This document shows positions 61,101 through 64,000 of a stretch of DNA of 64,000 nucleotides, one piece after another; the first letter of the stretch is position 1; each line of letters starts with the position of its first letter. This stretch comes from Branchipolynoe longqiensis (taxonomy: Eukaryota > Annelida > Polychaeta > Phyllodocida > Polynoidae): positions 64,783,593 to 64,847,592 of the forward strand of contig CM059192.1 of the NCBI GenBank assembly GCA_030323885.1, given 5' to 3'. The position numbers were made by a program, and so were the translations under genes. Below the pieces are notes generated by a model, which was not told the DNA's origin, made no database searches, and saw only the letters and a program-made list of their open reading frames with translations.

Positions 61101-62699
61101 CTCTCCAAATTGACTGACCATGGGACCAACTTTAAATGATCCATTTAGGGAGGTGGTTGGTTTAGGGAGTCTTTTTTATCATTACAATGGTTGTGTATGG
61201 GCGATCGCTTGGGACCCAAATAAAGTGATCGATATAGGGGAGTGGTTGATCTGTGGAGCTGTGGAGGTGGTCGGTTAGAGAGGTTTTACTGTACCTCTTG
61301 GTGCATGGGTGAAACAAGGTTATAACAGCACTACTTGTGATACTTGACTGCTGCCACTAATACCCCAGTCACATGAGGCCTGCGTTCGCTTACGATCGAT
61401 TGGCAACGACCATCACCAACCACTCGGCGACCATTTCGGAAATGTTGGTCGTAAGGAGGATGCAGCTGTTGCACTTGCAATCTCCTTGTGACCTGTACGG
61501 TCAGAGCTGGATCGCCATTGGTTGGCGATCTGGAGGCGACATGGCTCTGACCAGTCGAAGCCAGGTCGCCAACCTCTCGTTTCCCACCATTTCGGGACCA
61601 TGGGAACCTTGGTCGGCATACGGTCACCGACCTGGCGCTGACCGCTCGCGACCTGCCACTGACCTGGTGCCAACTGCTCACGACCTGGTGCTGACTTGGT
61701 GCTGACCGCTCGCCGCCAACATGTGCAATGCCATGCTCACCGCATGGTCAGCGACCCTGCGGCGAGTGGTCAGCGCCAGGTTGCCAACCTTTCTCTGACC
61801 TTGCACCGAACATTTTTGCGTTCCCTGTAGACTAAAAGGTAATTTGTTGGCGAGTAGCTGGGTGCCTTCTTCTTCAGCGTGGAACCCAAGTCAGGGCATG
61901 ACGACACCCTCCGTCTTACAAGATGCAAGTTTTTTTTTCTCGTTTTTTTCTTTTCTTGAAGATTTATACTGCCTATCATGGATAAGCCTGAATAGGCTTG
62001 ATTTCACCATTAGACAGTTTGTCGATAGAAAGCCCGAGCCTACACCTTTACCGACCCAAGGGATTTTTAACCTCCCACACCACATAGACATGGTATGAGA
62101 GCAACTGGCCTTTGATGACGCTGTAAGTCATACACAGCGGTGGAAATCCAAATTGGCAGAGGTGAGGTCACAGGGAAGTTAAAAACCAAAACGACACCCA
62201 GCTTTTTTACACCGACAAAGCGATCGCCAACCTGTCTCCGACCCAGCACCGACTAGGTGCTTGGCCGACTGGTCAGTGCCGGGTCAGCGCCCGCAAGGTA
62301 ATTCGCCAACCCGACGCTGACTTGGCGCCGACCAGTCGCCAACTGTACTCGCCGACTGGTCGGCGCTAAGATGGCGACTGGGAGTCGCTCTGGCACCAAT
62401 CAGTCTCCGACCGCATTTTTGAATCAATGTATCAAGTGGAACGCTGGGAGGTATGCAACATTTTAGTCATAAGGCGGTCAGAGGCGAACGCAGGCCGTGG
62501 TGTGACTGGGTATAACTGATGTAGCGGGTTGGGAAGACATAAGAGAGTAGTGAGTACCTGGAGCGTGTGCGGGTGTGGTCAGTGCGATGGTGGTAGTTGT
62601 AGTCACACGTGTACTCGACAGATGGCGCTCCCGGCCTGGCCAGGTAGTGGTAGGAGTGTGGGATCATCTCTGGTCTGTCACACAAGAACCTTTCGGGCT
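29160..62699 (-). CDS. Nine-CCP (sushi) single-pass membrane protein, 12 exons, 5' incomplete
   Basis: Twelve exons (62558-62699, 59068-59303, 55697-55879, 52880-53071, 48484-48669, 45237-45333, 43108-43193, 41430-41615, 38515-38596, 35934-36037, 34907-35095, 29160-29320) total 1844 nt and join in frame to 613 residues plus stop. They form nine CCP modules, each with four Cys and the late Trp, linked by 3-5 residues, then a helix IGIIYTGLAGAMVGAVVFL and a tail of about 15 residues. CCP modules are beta-sandwich binding units of complement regulators, selectins and many invertebrate receptors. The predicted topology is extracellular N-terminus with a short cytosolic tail lacking any motif I recognise. 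The entry exon starts in phase 1, so at least one more 5' exon lies outside. Ligand and role are unknown; a complement-regulator-like or adhesion role is inference. Confidence 0.85.
29490..29800 (-). mobile_element. SINE-1 fragment (interrupted by LINE-B)
   Basis: The minus strand carries the tRNA-like head: TCAACTCATTCGGGCTTCGT is the complement of a diverged A box, and the diverged B-box side lies near TTCAAATCCCGCGACC. The remainder continues left of the LINE-B insertion. From 29800 to 30700 only a dispersed repeat around 30150-30260 (also at 54170 and 58740) is seen. Confidence 0.6.
29516..29679 (+). mobile_element. LINE-B 3' end, fresh insertion with 10-bp target duplication
   Basis: ATTGGTTTGA occurs at 29506-29515 and 29680-29689, flanking 164 bp that match the end of LINE-B at 10290 almost exactly, including the CATT tail. 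It is inserted in a SINE-1 copy in intron 11 of the CCP gene. Confidence 0.88.
30700..34906. repeat. Large 42-bp minisatellite in intron 11
   Basis: The consensus alternates CAGTATGAACGGTACAGACA and CAGTAAACACAGTGTTGACA. Units are 42 bp, with variants (a subfamily at about 32655-33060 has GTTCACACCGAGTAAACAC). The array ends exactly at the exon 11 donor. It is split by a TIR element at 30902-31551. Because 42 is divisible by three, all frames stay open for hundreds of codons; those are not genes. Confidence 0.95.
30902..31551. mobile_element. TIR element inserted in the minisatellite
   Basis: Left end GGTGTAGCAGGAAATCGCAA and right end TTGCGATTTCCTGCTACACC are inverted repeats. AGCAC flanks both sides (30897-30901 and 31552-31556). 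The GCGATTTCCT motif recurs several times inside, in both orientations. No coding capacity. It is a non-autonomous DNA transposon of unknown superfamily. Confidence 0.7.
34907..35095 (-). CDS. CCP gene exon 11: CCP module 9
   Basis: Acceptor CTCTCCGACAG before AG-ATC; donor C|GTCAGT. A complete module: Cys in IQCEAVW, INVTCEPDF, LSTCEQTGRW and IGDCV. An N-glycosylation sequon, NVT, is present. Phase 1 at both ends. The stretch between the first two Cys is longer and less typical than in the other modules, but Trp and the spacing after Cys 2 are normal. Confidence 0.85.
35130..35900. repeat. 31-bp minisatellite filling intron 10
   Basis: Units of about 31 bp (GTGACAGCTGTTAGACAGAC then TGCTACTTA) occupy nearly all of the 838-bp intron between exons 10 and 11. 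A SINE-1 end fragment lies at about 35828-35862. Confidence 0.9.
35934..36037 (-). CDS. CCP gene exon 10: second half of CCP module 8
   Basis: Acceptor TTGTCCCAACCCAG before T-TAC; donor G|GTAAGT. It supplies Cys 2 to 4 (YTCMSGF, METTCTGDATWW, IRNC). The codon split AG|T with exon 9 gives Ser. An ATG upstream at 36055 follows a TAG in frame and lies in the intron, so it is not a start. Confidence 0.85.
36060..36290. repeat. Low-complexity AATCAC/AAATCA region
   Basis: Irregular repeats of AATCACA and CAAATCA directly after the exon 10 acceptor side. No coding signal. Confidence 0.6.
36285..36475 (+). mobile_element. LINE-A fragment: RT piece fused to 3' tail
   Basis: AATTAACAATATAGTAAAAT matches the LINE-A RT near 20606. 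It jumps directly to the 3' UTR, so most of ORF2 is deleted. It ends in a CAAT tail. Confidence 0.75.
36478..36957 (+). mobile_element. LINE-A RNase H fragment fused to a tail
   Basis: Coding similarity to 21330-21700 (QYSDVPPWQLRKPNIILQLA, AKAQALLLALECIK). It then jumps to CTCGCCGTGAATATGGTC and a CAAT tail. One extra base at the YTDGS-equivalent site shifts the frame. Confidence 0.8.
37050..37432 (+). mobile_element. 3' end of another LINE, (TGAT)n tail
   Basis: The open frame to 37415 encodes a LINE C-terminus: RRMMKISWTKKITNKEVL, KKLIYFGHIIR, GSRGRGRPRTSWFTNIS and HRDKWRTIA. The arrangement is that of RTE-like and related endonuclease-RT proteins. A GATTGATTGATT tail follows immediately. 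It is 5'-truncated. Confidence 0.8.
37486..38146. mobile_element. TTAA MITE with a second copy nested inside
   Basis: The outer copy starts at TTTAAAGTTGCATAGTCCGATGG and ends at ATCGGACTATGCAGCTTTAA. It is interrupted at a TTAA by an inner copy (about 37732-38036). Removing the inner copy and one TTAA restores the sequence TGCTTAATAAGTGCATC found in uninterrupted copies. This shows insertion with TTAA duplication, as in piggyBac-type elements. Confidence 0.85.
38205..38418. mobile_element. Small TIR element (CCAGTC ends)
   Basis: Left ACTCCAGTCCCACTAGGCTT and right AAGCCTAGTGTGACTGGGGT are inverted repeats about 214 bp apart. The interior repeats GGTCGCAAG and GTGACCA. Its ends resemble those of the larger element at 61362-62513. 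Confidence 0.75.
38515..38596 (-). CDS. CCP gene exon 9: first half of CCP module 8
   Basis: An 82-bp exon with acceptor CTGCATCTTCCAG before CC-GTC and donor AG|GTAAGC. It encodes VACGEPPAVRMS through SGTFGDVI, ending two bases into a Ser codon. It supplies Cys 1 missing from exon 10. Phases at both ends fit the neighbours exactly. It is too short to stand out as an open frame. Confidence 0.85.
38815..41345 (+). mobile_element. LINE-A 5' part (ORF1 plus endonuclease), 3'-truncated
   Basis: Starts in a leader similar to that of the minus copy (GGCTCCATGATGGGTGGGGA), then ORF1 (38833-40077) and an ORF2 endonuclease (about 40080-41345) with several frame changes. It ends abruptly near LERHSINFKSYTY, without RT or tail. 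It lies in intron 8 of the CCP gene, antisense to it. Confidence 0.85.
38833..40077 (+). pseudogene. LINE-A ORF1 with two in-frame stops
   Basis: A single frame of about 414 codons is interrupted by TGA at 39481-39483 and TAA at 39865-39867. The likely start is ATG at 38869, which aligns with the start of the minus copy. N-terminal half: IDKGILRIAGMVTSVKKLRS, LKPQGVLNVRRI. CCHC knuckles: CFQCQKYGHGRDDC, CDQKGHENTDC (first Cys lost to the stop region) and CVNCQGAHMAISKDC. No frameshift, so decay is recent or slow. Confidence 0.85.
41346..41429. repeat. 40-bp tandem duplication at the exon 8 donor
   Basis: Two units and a stub each contain, on the minus strand, AGGTA, CCCTCCACTCAACACG and AGCATTGCACTCAAT. 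The first unit includes the real exon 8 donor GGTAGGTA. The intron therefore begins with duplicated donor sequence. Confidence 0.8.
41430..41615 (-). CDS. CCP gene exon 8: CCP module 7
   Basis: Acceptor TTTAATTCCCCAG before CC-TCA; donor G|GTAGGT. A complete module: SLCLPHPEFPN, VSYSCNYGYTLKE, LLTCTHWGTW and NNCT. It has a small internal duplication, PNATGVPNATTNVPG, giving two N-glycosylation sequons. Phase 1 at both ends. Confidence 0.88.
41656..41975 (+). mobile_element. SINE-2 (mollusc-type), copy 1
   Basis: Matches 52196-52420 (shared: CAGCTATTGGACGTCAAACA, GGTCATTCTGACATATTTCT, AGCAGCAAG, CACAGCCTTTGAT). I recall this SINE as very common in gastropod and bivalve genomes. No clear target duplication. 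Confidence 0.7.
42000..42885. repeat. Minisatellite of about 84-88 bp, intron 7
   Basis: About ten units containing ACGTAGTCAGAGCCAGCTCA, CACCAGTAACAAGACAC and GCACGCACACACAAGCAGCA. It lies between exons 7 and 8 with no coding content. Bases 42886-43107 show nothing else. Confidence 0.92.
43108..43193 (-). CDS. CCP gene exon 7: second half of CCP module 6
   Basis: Acceptor GTTCGTCTCGCAG before C-TTC; donor T|GTGAGT. It supplies Cys 3 and 4 (HVTLRCEGGAWRGE, QSGCQ). The split Gly codon GG|C with exon 6 rebuilds the usual C-x2-G-[YF] motif of a CCP. Confidence 0.87.
43205..44520. repeat. 42-bp minisatellite containing captured LINE-A tails, intron 6
   Basis: The unit joins CACCTAGTTGTCTAATGACA and TATACACCTAGTGACACATC. 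It starts 11 bp upstream of the exon 7 acceptor. Four units between 43850 and 44310 carry a LINE-A tail (GCCTATGCTGCCGACACGGC and CAATCAATC) fused into the repeat, so the tail was amplified with the array. From 44520 to 44700 it decays. Confidence 0.92.
44712..44882 (+). mobile_element. LINE-A C-terminal fragment
   Basis: Matches 22050-22215 (CTGAATGTATTGGATGTCAG, GCGCCAACAATTTTACACT) with stops in frame. It runs directly into a TTAA MITE. Confidence 0.8.
44885..45225. mobile_element. TTAA MITE, full length
   Basis: Inverted ends CTAAAGCTGCATATTCTGAT and ATCGGATTATGCAACTCTAA, about 340 bp apart. It ends 12 bp from the exon 6 donor. Confidence 0.8.
45237..45333 (-). CDS. CCP gene exon 6: first half of CCP module 6
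   Basis: Acceptor CTTACCCCACAG before TC-GGC; donor GG|GTTCGT. It encodes GRCPPVPALPDAIADSKW and ends MVNFSCEHG, supplying Cys 1 and 2. The donor is poor beyond GT, yet phase and sequence fit exon 7 exactly. A TTAA MITE lies 12 bp downstream of the exon. Confidence 0.82.
45358..45718. mobile_element. TTAA MITE, full length
   Basis: Left end TTTAAAGTTGCACAGTCTGA, right end ATCGGACTATGCAGCTTTAA, about 355 bp. It begins 25 bp upstream of the exon 6 acceptor, so the polypyrimidine tract is squeezed between element and exon. Confidence 0.8.
45727..46245 (+). mobile_element. LINE-A-related 3' end, diverged subfamily
   Basis: C-terminal finger region (CTGAATGCATTGGGTGTCAG) to LRAAGLYRLI-like end, then a 3' UTR with TTATGGCCTTTGCTGCC and a divergent tail (AAGTAACTAACTAAAC). 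It differs from other copies, suggesting an older or separate subfamily. Confidence 0.75.
46400..46785. repeat. 17-bp minisatellite, about 22 copies
   Basis: Unit GTGGCATTACATCGCGG, with GCCGG and GCGGA variants. Homogeneous, so probably young and unstable. All three plus frames are open because the array lacks stop words, not because it codes. Confidence 0.95.
46965..48365. repeat. About 203-bp tandem repeat, six units, with LINE insertion
   Basis: Units share ATTGCTCACGGCCATTGACA, CAATGCATTGAGTTTGCC and CGGTTTGTTTCTAGATGGTG, with starts near 47165, 47367, 47930, 48135 and 48340. A related single copy lies at about 17000-17095 inside Harbinger. A LINE-A tail has inserted in one unit (47568-47912). 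A SINE-1 B-box fragment is at 46870-46920. Confidence 0.85.
47568..47912 (+). mobile_element. LINE-A 3' end inside the 203-bp repeat
   Basis: Begins TTTTACACTGCAAGCAGCAT (ORF2 end) and finishes with the tail at 47912. CACTTT precedes and follows it, a likely target duplication. Confidence 0.8.
48484..48669 (-). CDS. CCP gene exon 5: CCP module 5
   Basis: Acceptor CCGCTTGTTCCAG before AG-GTG; donor G|GTAGGC. A complete module: VFCEPPAQAPNGV, HVVYTCSLGMRTRDG, TVSCQADGSWTD and VDCA. It is the closest to the CCP consensus of the nine. Phase 1 at both ends. Confidence 0.9.
49040..49510. mobile_element. TTAA MITE fragments
   Basis: Partial copies in both orientations (TTAAAGTTGCATAGTTCGAT at 49045, TTAAAGCTGCATAGTCCAAT at 49197, TTAAAGTTGCATGGTCCGAT at 49334). 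They look like repeated insertion into one another. Confidence 0.7.
49685..50745. repeat. TG-rich tract with higher-order repeat
   Basis: Mostly TGTGTGTCTG-type text. About every 180-250 bp the segment CTCTGCAAAGTCAGGTCGGG recurs (49860, 50103, 50280, 50540, 50731), so the tract grew by duplication of longer blocks. Long open frames here (Cys/Val-rich on plus, His/Thr-rich on minus) are artefacts. Confidence 0.93.
50960..51860. mobile_element. Cluster of TTAA MITE copies
   Basis: Several adjacent copies and halves. One nearly full copy spans about 51515-51845 (TTAAAGCTGCATAGTCCGAT to CGATCGGACTATGCAACTTT). The fragment at 50965-51063 equals the one at 10291-10372. Confidence 0.75.
52196..52420 (+). 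mobile_element. SINE-2 (mollusc-type), copy 2
   Basis: Same family as 41656-41975: TTATTTAACAACACCTCTG, ATTGGACGTCAAACATAGGG, GACAACACATACCACAGCCT. It is 3'-truncated. Confidence 0.7.
52880..53071 (-). CDS. CCP gene exon 4: CCP module 4
   Basis: Acceptor CCCTCGTGCCCAG before TT-GAC; donor G|GTATGT. A complete module: DVCPPLVVPSNGSV, VLVACRPGFQFANG, VVFRCLDGGVW and HVVCR. Two N-glycosylation sequons (NGS, NGT). Phase 1 at both ends. From 52421 to 52879 no other coding sequence is seen. Confidence 0.9.
53189..53571. mobile_element. TIR element (CAAAGACCCTATAA ends)
   Basis: Left end CAAAGACCCTATAACACTAA continuing GACGGCTCACT; the right end is its complement with one mismatch over 31 bp. Length about 383 bp. 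Non-coding. Bases 53572-54275 show only a weak dispersed repeat (54160-54250). Confidence 0.8.
54276..54952. mobile_element. TIR element rich in ACGT words
   Basis: Ends CTGTCACACTACGACGTAA and TTACATCGTAGTGTGACAG are inverted with one mismatch, 677 bp apart. The interior is crowded with TACGTC, CGACGTA and ACGTAT words in both directions. No coding frame is credible. Confidence 0.75.
55030..55650. repeat. Minisatellite downstream of exon 3
   Basis: Units of about 65-75 bp made of CAGTGCACACTTAGAACAGT and CAGCTGGGTCTGGGCAGTGC. It approaches to about 45 bp of the exon 3 donor. Confidence 0.92.
55697..55879 (-). CDS. CCP gene exon 3: CCP module 3
   Basis: Acceptor CTCCACCCCACACAG before GC-TCC; donor A|GTGAGT. 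A complete module: SNCFPFPLL, HVEAECDEGYHFPDG, KVFHCEHLDWPL and GECF. Phase 1 at both ends. Both flanking introns start with minisatellites. Confidence 0.9.
55895..57060. repeat. 84-bp minisatellite, about 14 units
   Basis: Exact 84-bp spacing of GAACAGGCTCAG. Units contain TGGTGGCACACATTCCACAT, AATGCATGTAGTGCACACAA and CTTACTACACACATCATACA. Very homogeneous. It begins about 16 bp upstream of the exon 3 acceptor and shares GCCACC and TGAGCCTGTTC with that flank. Decayed units continue to about 57210. Confidence 0.95.
57216..57290 (+). mobile_element. SINE-1 fragment
   Basis: Duplicated B-box text (GGGATTCGAACTC and GATTCGAACCCTGGTCGAGT) followed by the start of the SINE body. Confidence 0.6.
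57315..57725. repeat. Short minisatellite GTGATAATCCATGA
   Basis: About 25 copies of a 15-17-bp unit, degenerate. Apparent Ile/His/Asp-rich open frames are artefacts. Confidence 0.92.
57850..58150 (-). mobile_element. SINE-1, near full length
   Basis: Minus-strand copy with the body (CATCCTGGCAACATTGAAGG, GGTCATATCAGGACAGG) and a duplicated B-box region (GGGTTCGAATCC). The A box is lost. Confidence 0.7.
58225..58412. repeat. Tandem repeat ACCATGGTGACCACC
   Basis: Five to six units of about 32-34 bp with GGGGTGGCCCGTTACCATGG. No coding role is evident. Confidence 0.85.
58683..58735 (+). mobile_element. LINE-A minimal tail fragment
   Basis: ATGTCAGTCCACATTGACAG of the finger region is fused to CGCAAAGAAACCACCAATCA, deleting everything between. 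A dispersed repeat (58736-58812) follows. Confidence 0.65.
58812..59050 (+). mobile_element. SINE-1 copy next to the exon 2 donor
   Basis: B-box region (GTGGGATTTGAACCCACGTG, GTTCGAACCCTGATCG) and body to AAAAGTCGCCATGAGTG. It ends 17 bp from the exon 2 splice donor, the closest mobile element to any exon here. Confidence 0.75.
59068..59303 (-). CDS. CCP gene exon 2: end of CCP module 1 and all of module 2
   Basis: Acceptor TCTCCGCCCCAG before T-GTA; donor G|GTAAGT. The first 15 residues (VCSRDHLWLSVRMEC) give Cys 3, Trp and Cys 4 of module 1. Module 2 follows: ALCPALPAHPG, ATVRYDCAPGTRS, NVVCTRTLRW and SPGCT. A nearby AG at 59294 would lose Cys 3, so the upstream AG is preferred. It is the only exon carrying parts of two modules. 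Confidence 0.87.
59304..59940. repeat. 80-bp minisatellite carrying copies of the exon 2 acceptor
   Basis: Seven further units follow at 80-bp steps (starts 59381 to 59861). On the minus strand each aligns with the acceptor region TTCTCTCCGCCCCAG and the first nine exon bases. Five of seven keep the AG. Other unit text: AACAGGTCAGGAACAGCGGA and CTGCTGCGAACCACCACTAG. Confidence 0.95.
59940..60720. repeat. 66-bp minisatellite
   Basis: Around 12 units of GAGACTGCTTGTATTGGTTG, CTATGGAGACAATAAGG and CTCAAGTTGTAGTATGCATG, decaying to the right. A SINE-1 end fragment interrupts it near 60345-60390. Confidence 0.92.
60860..61330. mobile_element. TTAA MITE copy with pogo-like MITE nested inside
   Basis: The outer copy has a degenerate left end (TTCCACAGTCCGATGAGAGC). 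Inside it, 61092-61291 has ends CAGTAAAACCTCTC and GAGAGGTTTTACTG flanked by TA, as in Tc1/mariner-pogo elements. Confidence 0.75.
61362..62513. mobile_element. TIR element, about 1.15 kb, close to exon 1
   Basis: Left ACCCCAGTCACATGAGGCCT plus GCGTTCGC; right GCGAACGCAGGCCGTGGTGT plus GACTGGG. The interior is full of degenerate GACCTGGTGCTGACC and TCGCCAACC words in both orientations. No transposase. It ends about 44 bp from the exon 1 donor. Related ends occur at 38205-38418. Confidence 0.75.
62558..62699 (-). CDS. CCP gene exon 1 (first exon in window): first part of CCP module 1
   Basis: Acceptor CTGCATCCTGTTTCAG before AG-CCC; donor AG|GTACTC. It encodes PERFLCDRPEMIPHSYHY, then VEYTCDYNYHHRTD, providing Cys 1 and 2. 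It ends in phase 2 and joins exon 2 as AG|T, Ser. It begins in phase 1 and has no start codon or signal peptide, so the gene continues beyond 64000. Confidence 0.85.
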
Positions 62700-62915
62700 C
62701 TGAAACAGGATGCAGTTAGAGATAGTGATGAATACACTATACGCAATACGAGAGAACCATATGGGTTCTGTAGCAGAACACAATCAGAGGGTGTATAATA
62801 CACAATACAAGAGAGCTTGACATGTTCCATACAAAACACAATTCGAGATAGTGATGAATACATAATACATAATACATGAGTACCTTATGGGTTCTGTAAT
62901 AGAACAGTTAGAGAT
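62700..62915. repeat. Repeat with degenerate copies of the exon 1 acceptor
   Basis: Units of about 60-70 bp. On the minus strand each holds TGTGTTCTGCTACAG-like text followed by AACCCATATGGTTCTC, resembling the acceptor and first 17 bases of exon 1. One more unit lies at 63650-63745, beyond the LINE-D insertion. Confidence 0.8.
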
Positions 62916-63645
62916 AGTCATCATCATCATCATCATCATGCTGTCGGTCGCGATGCGACAAAGACTGCTTTCATTACTTGACTGCCGCTCTCCATTTTTT
63001 GTGCGGTTGTACATTTCATGAAAGCTGCCTGCAAAAGTGTTGAAGTGCTGCTGGCTTTTGCAAATTACCAGCGGCACTCTCTCGGGGAGCAAATAGAGGT
63101 TTCACACCAACAAGAACATGTCAAGACAGGCGCAAAACTACTTGTCCCTGCAGTGGCTGGTCGGTAGATGTTGGCAGTTCCATACATCAACCGCCCTTAA
63201 TGCTGCCACAATGACATGGTTTTCTGTTTAGGGTTTGCTCCCTTAGCCTTCGGTTCTGTCAAGAACCTGTACCACAAGGGAGTGGTTTATAACTCTGCAG
63301 GGCAGGGGTGTCAAACTCCCTGAGGTATTGCTATACCTGCAATACCTGCCACAGTGACATGGTTTTCTGTTTAGGGTTTGCTCCCTTAGCCTTCGGTTCT
63401 GTCAAGAACCTGTACCACAAGGGAGTGGTTTATAACTCTGCAGGGCAGGGGCGTTAAACTCCCTGAGGTATTGCTATACCTGCAATACCTGCCACAGTGA
63501 GATGGTTTTCTGTTTAGGGTTTGCTCCCTTAGCCTTCGGTTCTGTCAAGAACCTGTACCACAAGGCAGTGGTTTACAACTCTGCAGGGCAGGGGCGTTAA
63601 ACTCCCTGAGGTATTGCTATACCTGCAATACCTGCATACCACATG
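62916..63645 (-). mobile_element. LINE-D/SINE copy with tandem 5' segment
   Basis: Same family as 16409-16877, with an (ATG)n tail at the left end. Its 5' segment of about 145 bp (GTTTTCTGTTTAGGGTTTGC to TGCTATACCTGCAATACCTG) is present three times. AGAGATAG flanks both ends, a likely target duplication. Confidence 0.8.
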
Positions 63646-63745
63646 CAGAGATAGAGATATTGGTGAATACATAATACATAATACATGAGTACCTTATGGG
63701 TTCTGTACCAGGACACAGTCAGAGATAGTGATGAATACACAACAC

Positions 63746-64000
63746 ACTAGAAACATTCAAGAACTGCCCCACTGCCCTCCCTCCACCCCCCCCCCCCCCC
63801 TATATACTACCCTTCAGCTACTTTTCCAGAAAGGCCGGACGACTAGGGCTTCAGTTCTGACGCTTTCAATGTTGCCAACTCTCACCAAATTCTCGTGAGA
63901 GTAACGGAAATTGAAGGTTCTGATCAGTCACCTCATGAGTCATGGATCGCCCCGAAAATCTCACGAATTTCATGCAGAGGTAAATTTAAATGCATTGTGC
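63746..64000. other. No recognised feature
   Basis: A C homopolymer (about 63786-63800) and a stretch similar to the dispersed repeat at 30150-30260 are visible. No exon of the CCP gene could be found here on the minus strand. Confidence 0.6.

Overview
The window is eukaryotic, intron-rich and repeat-rich DNA, most likely from a marine lophotrochozoan and probably a mollusc. Grounds: spliced genes; several non-LTR retrotransposon families; a PIF/Harbinger transposon; and a SINE type (about 41656-41935 and 52196-52420) that I recall, without a search, as common in mollusc genomes. There is no bacterial gene organisation, rRNA, intact tRNA gene or CRISPR array.

Region 1 (1-29.1 kb) is a graveyard of mobile elements. 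It holds LINE-A copies (ORF1 with zinc knuckles, AP endonuclease, RT, RNase H, HCCH finger, tail of CAAT repeats), LINE-B (tail of CATT repeats), LINE-C (EEP-RT), a decayed Ty3/Gypsy element, tRNA-derived SINEs and TTAA-flanked MITEs. A Harbinger element at 10670-18452 has near-perfect ends, a CTG target duplication, an intact three-exon Myb/SANT-like gene and a frameshifted transposase. An unrecognised ORF with one in-frame stop lies at 5048-6412.

Region 2 (29.16-62.70 kb, minus strand) is the main host gene. Twelve exons can be joined by eye, with every splice phase compatible, into an open frame of 613 residues. It encodes nine complement control protein (CCP/sushi) modules, one transmembrane helix and a short cytoplasmic tail. 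The 5' end (start codon, signal peptide, possibly more modules) lies beyond the right edge. Three modules are split between exons by phase-2 introns; module boundaries use phase-1 introns.

Nearly every intron of this gene holds its own private minisatellite (units of 17, 31, 40, 42, 66, 80, 84 and 88 bp, among others). In several cases the unit contains a copy of the adjacent exon-intron junction or, at the 3' end, of the last codons and stop. Tandem arrays seeded on exon borders are the most unusual signal in the window. LINE 3' ends, MITEs and SINEs fill the remaining intron space. Essentially all LINE-A and LINE-B 3' ends lie on the plus strand, antisense to the CCP gene.

The very long open frames at 30.7-34.9, 43-44.5, 46.4-46.8, 49.6-50.9 and 55-57 kb are artefacts of repeat periodicity and are not annotated as genes.
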